6,252 nucleotides of DNA from Parcubacteria group bacterium GW2011_GWA2_47_8b (lineage in GTDB: Bacteria > Patescibacteriota > Minisyncoccia > UBA6257 > WO2-44-18): contig LCOU01000045.1 in assembly GCA_001003205.1 (NCBI GenBank), positions 1 through 6,252 of the forward strand, written 5' to 3'. Below are positions 5,428 through 6,252 of this stretch, piece after piece. The notes under the pieces were generated by a model, which was not told where the DNA came from, searched no databases, and saw only the letters and a list, made by a program, of their open reading frames with translations. Both the position numbers and the translations under genes were made by a program. Position 1 is the stretch's first letter, and each line of letters opens with the position of its first letter.

Positions 5428-5973
5428 ATGAAAAAGGCCGTCATTTTCGTCGTTTTAACAGCAATTGTCATAGGAAACTTCGCCCTCGCGAACAAAGCCG
5501 AGGCTATTTCCATTGCCAAGCGCATTGAGTGCGTTTTTCATCCAAGCCATTGCTCCAACTCCAGTTCAAGCTCCAGCCCCGCCCCCGAATCCAGCGCTCC
5601 CGCCGCGGACGTCAATCACTCCCCCGTTTGGGCTACCAACCAAACTTATTTCTACATTAAAACTGGCCAGCTTTTGCAGTTTACTTTGTCCGCCACCGAC
5701 CCCGACAATGACACTTTAGTTTATGGCGTTTCCTTTGTGCCAAGCGGCGCCAATTTTGGCGCCTATAATCATACTTTTTCCTGGACGCCGAACGACTACC
5801 AGCAAGGAAATTATTATATGCAATTCAGCGTCACCGACGGCGAATACCGCTCCTATTTAACCGTTACTATTAACGTAACCGAAGCGACTAATAGTAATTC
5901 TAACAGTAACAACGACAACCGCCGTCCGGTTTGCAGAAGTCAATGGTCCACGGGTCACCGTCATCACAGTTGA
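5428..5973 (+). CDS. Secreted protein with Ig/cadherin-like domain, 3' end fused to foreign sequence
   Basis: Exported surface or extracellular protein of unknown partner. Residues 1-26 form a signal peptide (MKKAVIFVVLTAIVIGNFAL, then cleavage after AEA). A short segment with C35 and C42 follows, then a Ser/Pro/Ala-rich linker (43-60). One beta-sandwich module covers about 61-151: NHSPVWAT, SATDPDNDTLVYG, FSWTPNDYQQGNY, FSVTDGEYRSYLTVTINV. This is the pattern of putative-Ig (He_PIG) or cadherin-like bacterial domains. An Asn/Ser linker (153-164) leads to NRRPV, which resembles the NHSPVW start of the first module, so a second module was probably next. Instead the frame enters the antisense of a Cys-rich array and ends at HRHHS. 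The last 12 or so residues are not native. GC falls to about 38% in a sampled stretch of the module and rises to about 60% after the join. An exact consensus promoter lies directly upstream. Confidence 0.8.
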   Translation: MKKAVIFVVLTAIVIGNFALANKAEAISIAKRIECVFHPSHCSNSSSSSSPAPESSAPAADVNHSPVWATNQTYFYIKTGQLLQFTLSATDPDNDTLVYGVSFVPSGANFGAYNHTFSWTPNDYQQGNYYMQFSVTDGEYRSYLTVTINVTEATNSNSNSNNDNRRPVCRSQWSTGHRHHS

Positions 5974-6252
5974 CGGCCTTGTAGACGCAGCCCGTGGTCG
6001 GGTCGCAGGATTCGTCCGTGCAGAGATTTTTGTCTCCACACAGGACTTCCGCACCAACGCAGGAGCCGTCCACACAGGCGTCGTCCTTGGTGCAGGCGTT
6101 GCTGTCGTTGCAGTCGTTCGCGTTGGCCGTATAGACACAGCCAATCGCCGCGTCGCAGGAATCGTCCGTGCAAACATTGCCATCGTCGCAATCCACCGGC
6201 GCGTGTTCGCATCCGGCAGTCGCGTCGCAGGTGTCTGTCGTGCAGGCGTCCT
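5900..6252 (-). CDS. Cysteine-rich repeat protein fragment, open at its 5' end
   Basis: The frame is open from the right edge to a TAG at 5900. It encodes about five copies of a 24-26 residue unit of the form CDDGNxCTxDSCDxxxGCxxxx: CTTDTCDATAGC, CTDDSCDAAIGC, CTKDDACVDGSC, CTDESCDPTTGC, then the degenerate WTIDFCKPDGGC. Such disulfide-rich repeats occur in secreted proteins, especially large surface proteins of Myxococcota and related groups (from general knowledge, not searched). The start lies outside the window, and the GTG at 6194-6196 is internal. The last residues RCYC are read through the antisense of the Asn/Ser linker of the neighbouring gene, so the true C-terminus is missing. GC is about 60% with uniform codon use, which argues for real coding rather than a chance antisense frame. 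No function can be assigned. Confidence 0.65.
   Translation of the reverse strand, partial: DACTTDTCDATAGCEHAPVDCDDGNVCTDDSCDAAIGCVYTANANDCNDSNACTKDDACVDGSCVGAEVLCGDKNLCTDESCDPTTGCVYKAVNCDDGDPWTIDFCKPDGGCRCYC
5935..6252 (-). repeat. Imperfect ~75-bp coding tandem repeats of the Cys-rich array
   Basis: The units are also recognisable at DNA level. GTCGCAGG recurs (on the + strand) at 6002, 6152 and 6224, spacings of 150 and 72 bp, that is two units and one unit. Each copy is followed by a diverged TCGTCCGTGCA-like stretch. The copies differ enough that they are old duplications, but they are similar enough to confuse short-read assembly. Confidence 0.7.

Noticed and set aside
5935..6252. CRISPR array in the GC-rich repeated tail
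   Set aside because: The repeats are imperfect, about 75 bp apart, and keep an open frame with regularly spaced cysteines. They are coding repeats, without unique spacers.

Overview
The window looks like a piece of a compact bacterial chromosome, most likely from a Patescibacteria/CPR (Parcubacteria-like) organism. That assignment is inference. It rests on short or overlapping gene junctions, mostly absent Shine-Dalgarno motifs, short AT-rich inverted repeats between genes, and the general look of the RecR, glycosyltransferase and M23 proteins. No rRNA or other decisive marker is present.

Layout. On the + strand: the 3' part of cysS (cysteinyl-tRNA synthetase, entering from the left edge), an AT-rich inverted-repeat spacer, complete dnaB (replicative helicase), and recR overlapping the end of dnaB by 11 bp. 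Next is a small GC-rich membrane-protein ORF with the only strong Shine-Dalgarno site seen, ending at a hairpin terminator shared with the convergent rplU (ribosomal protein L21, - strand). Upstream of rplU, in the same direction and 6 nt apart, is a small three-helix membrane protein. Its start codon overlaps, as CATG, the start codon of a divergent family-2 glycosyltransferase that is broken. A palindromic spacer separates the glycosyltransferase from a convergent M23 (MepM/Csd3-like) peptidoglycan peptidase. Divergent from the peptidase, behind a perfect sigma-70 promoter, is a secreted protein with an Ig/cadherin-like domain. Its 3' end runs head-on into a GC-rich, cysteine-rich repeat ORF on the - strand that continues off the right edge.

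How the genes fit: cysS, dnaB, recR and rplU are housekeeping genes (translation, replication, repair). The glycosyltransferase, M23 peptidase, Ig-like protein and Cys-rich protein all concern the cell envelope or surface.

The unusual part is structural damage. recR appears to lack about 40 internal residues in frame. The glycosyltransferase appears to lack about 45-50 residues and is frameshifted at the same point. The secreted protein is fused, in opposite orientation, to a foreign-looking Cys-rich array. Two segments (2575-2751 and about 5918-6252) have about 60% GC, against roughly 40-50% in sampled neighbours. These may be real deletions, insertion and inversion, or a metagenome assembly with collapsed and chimeric joins. 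Sequence alone cannot decide. I see no clearly new defence or mobile system.
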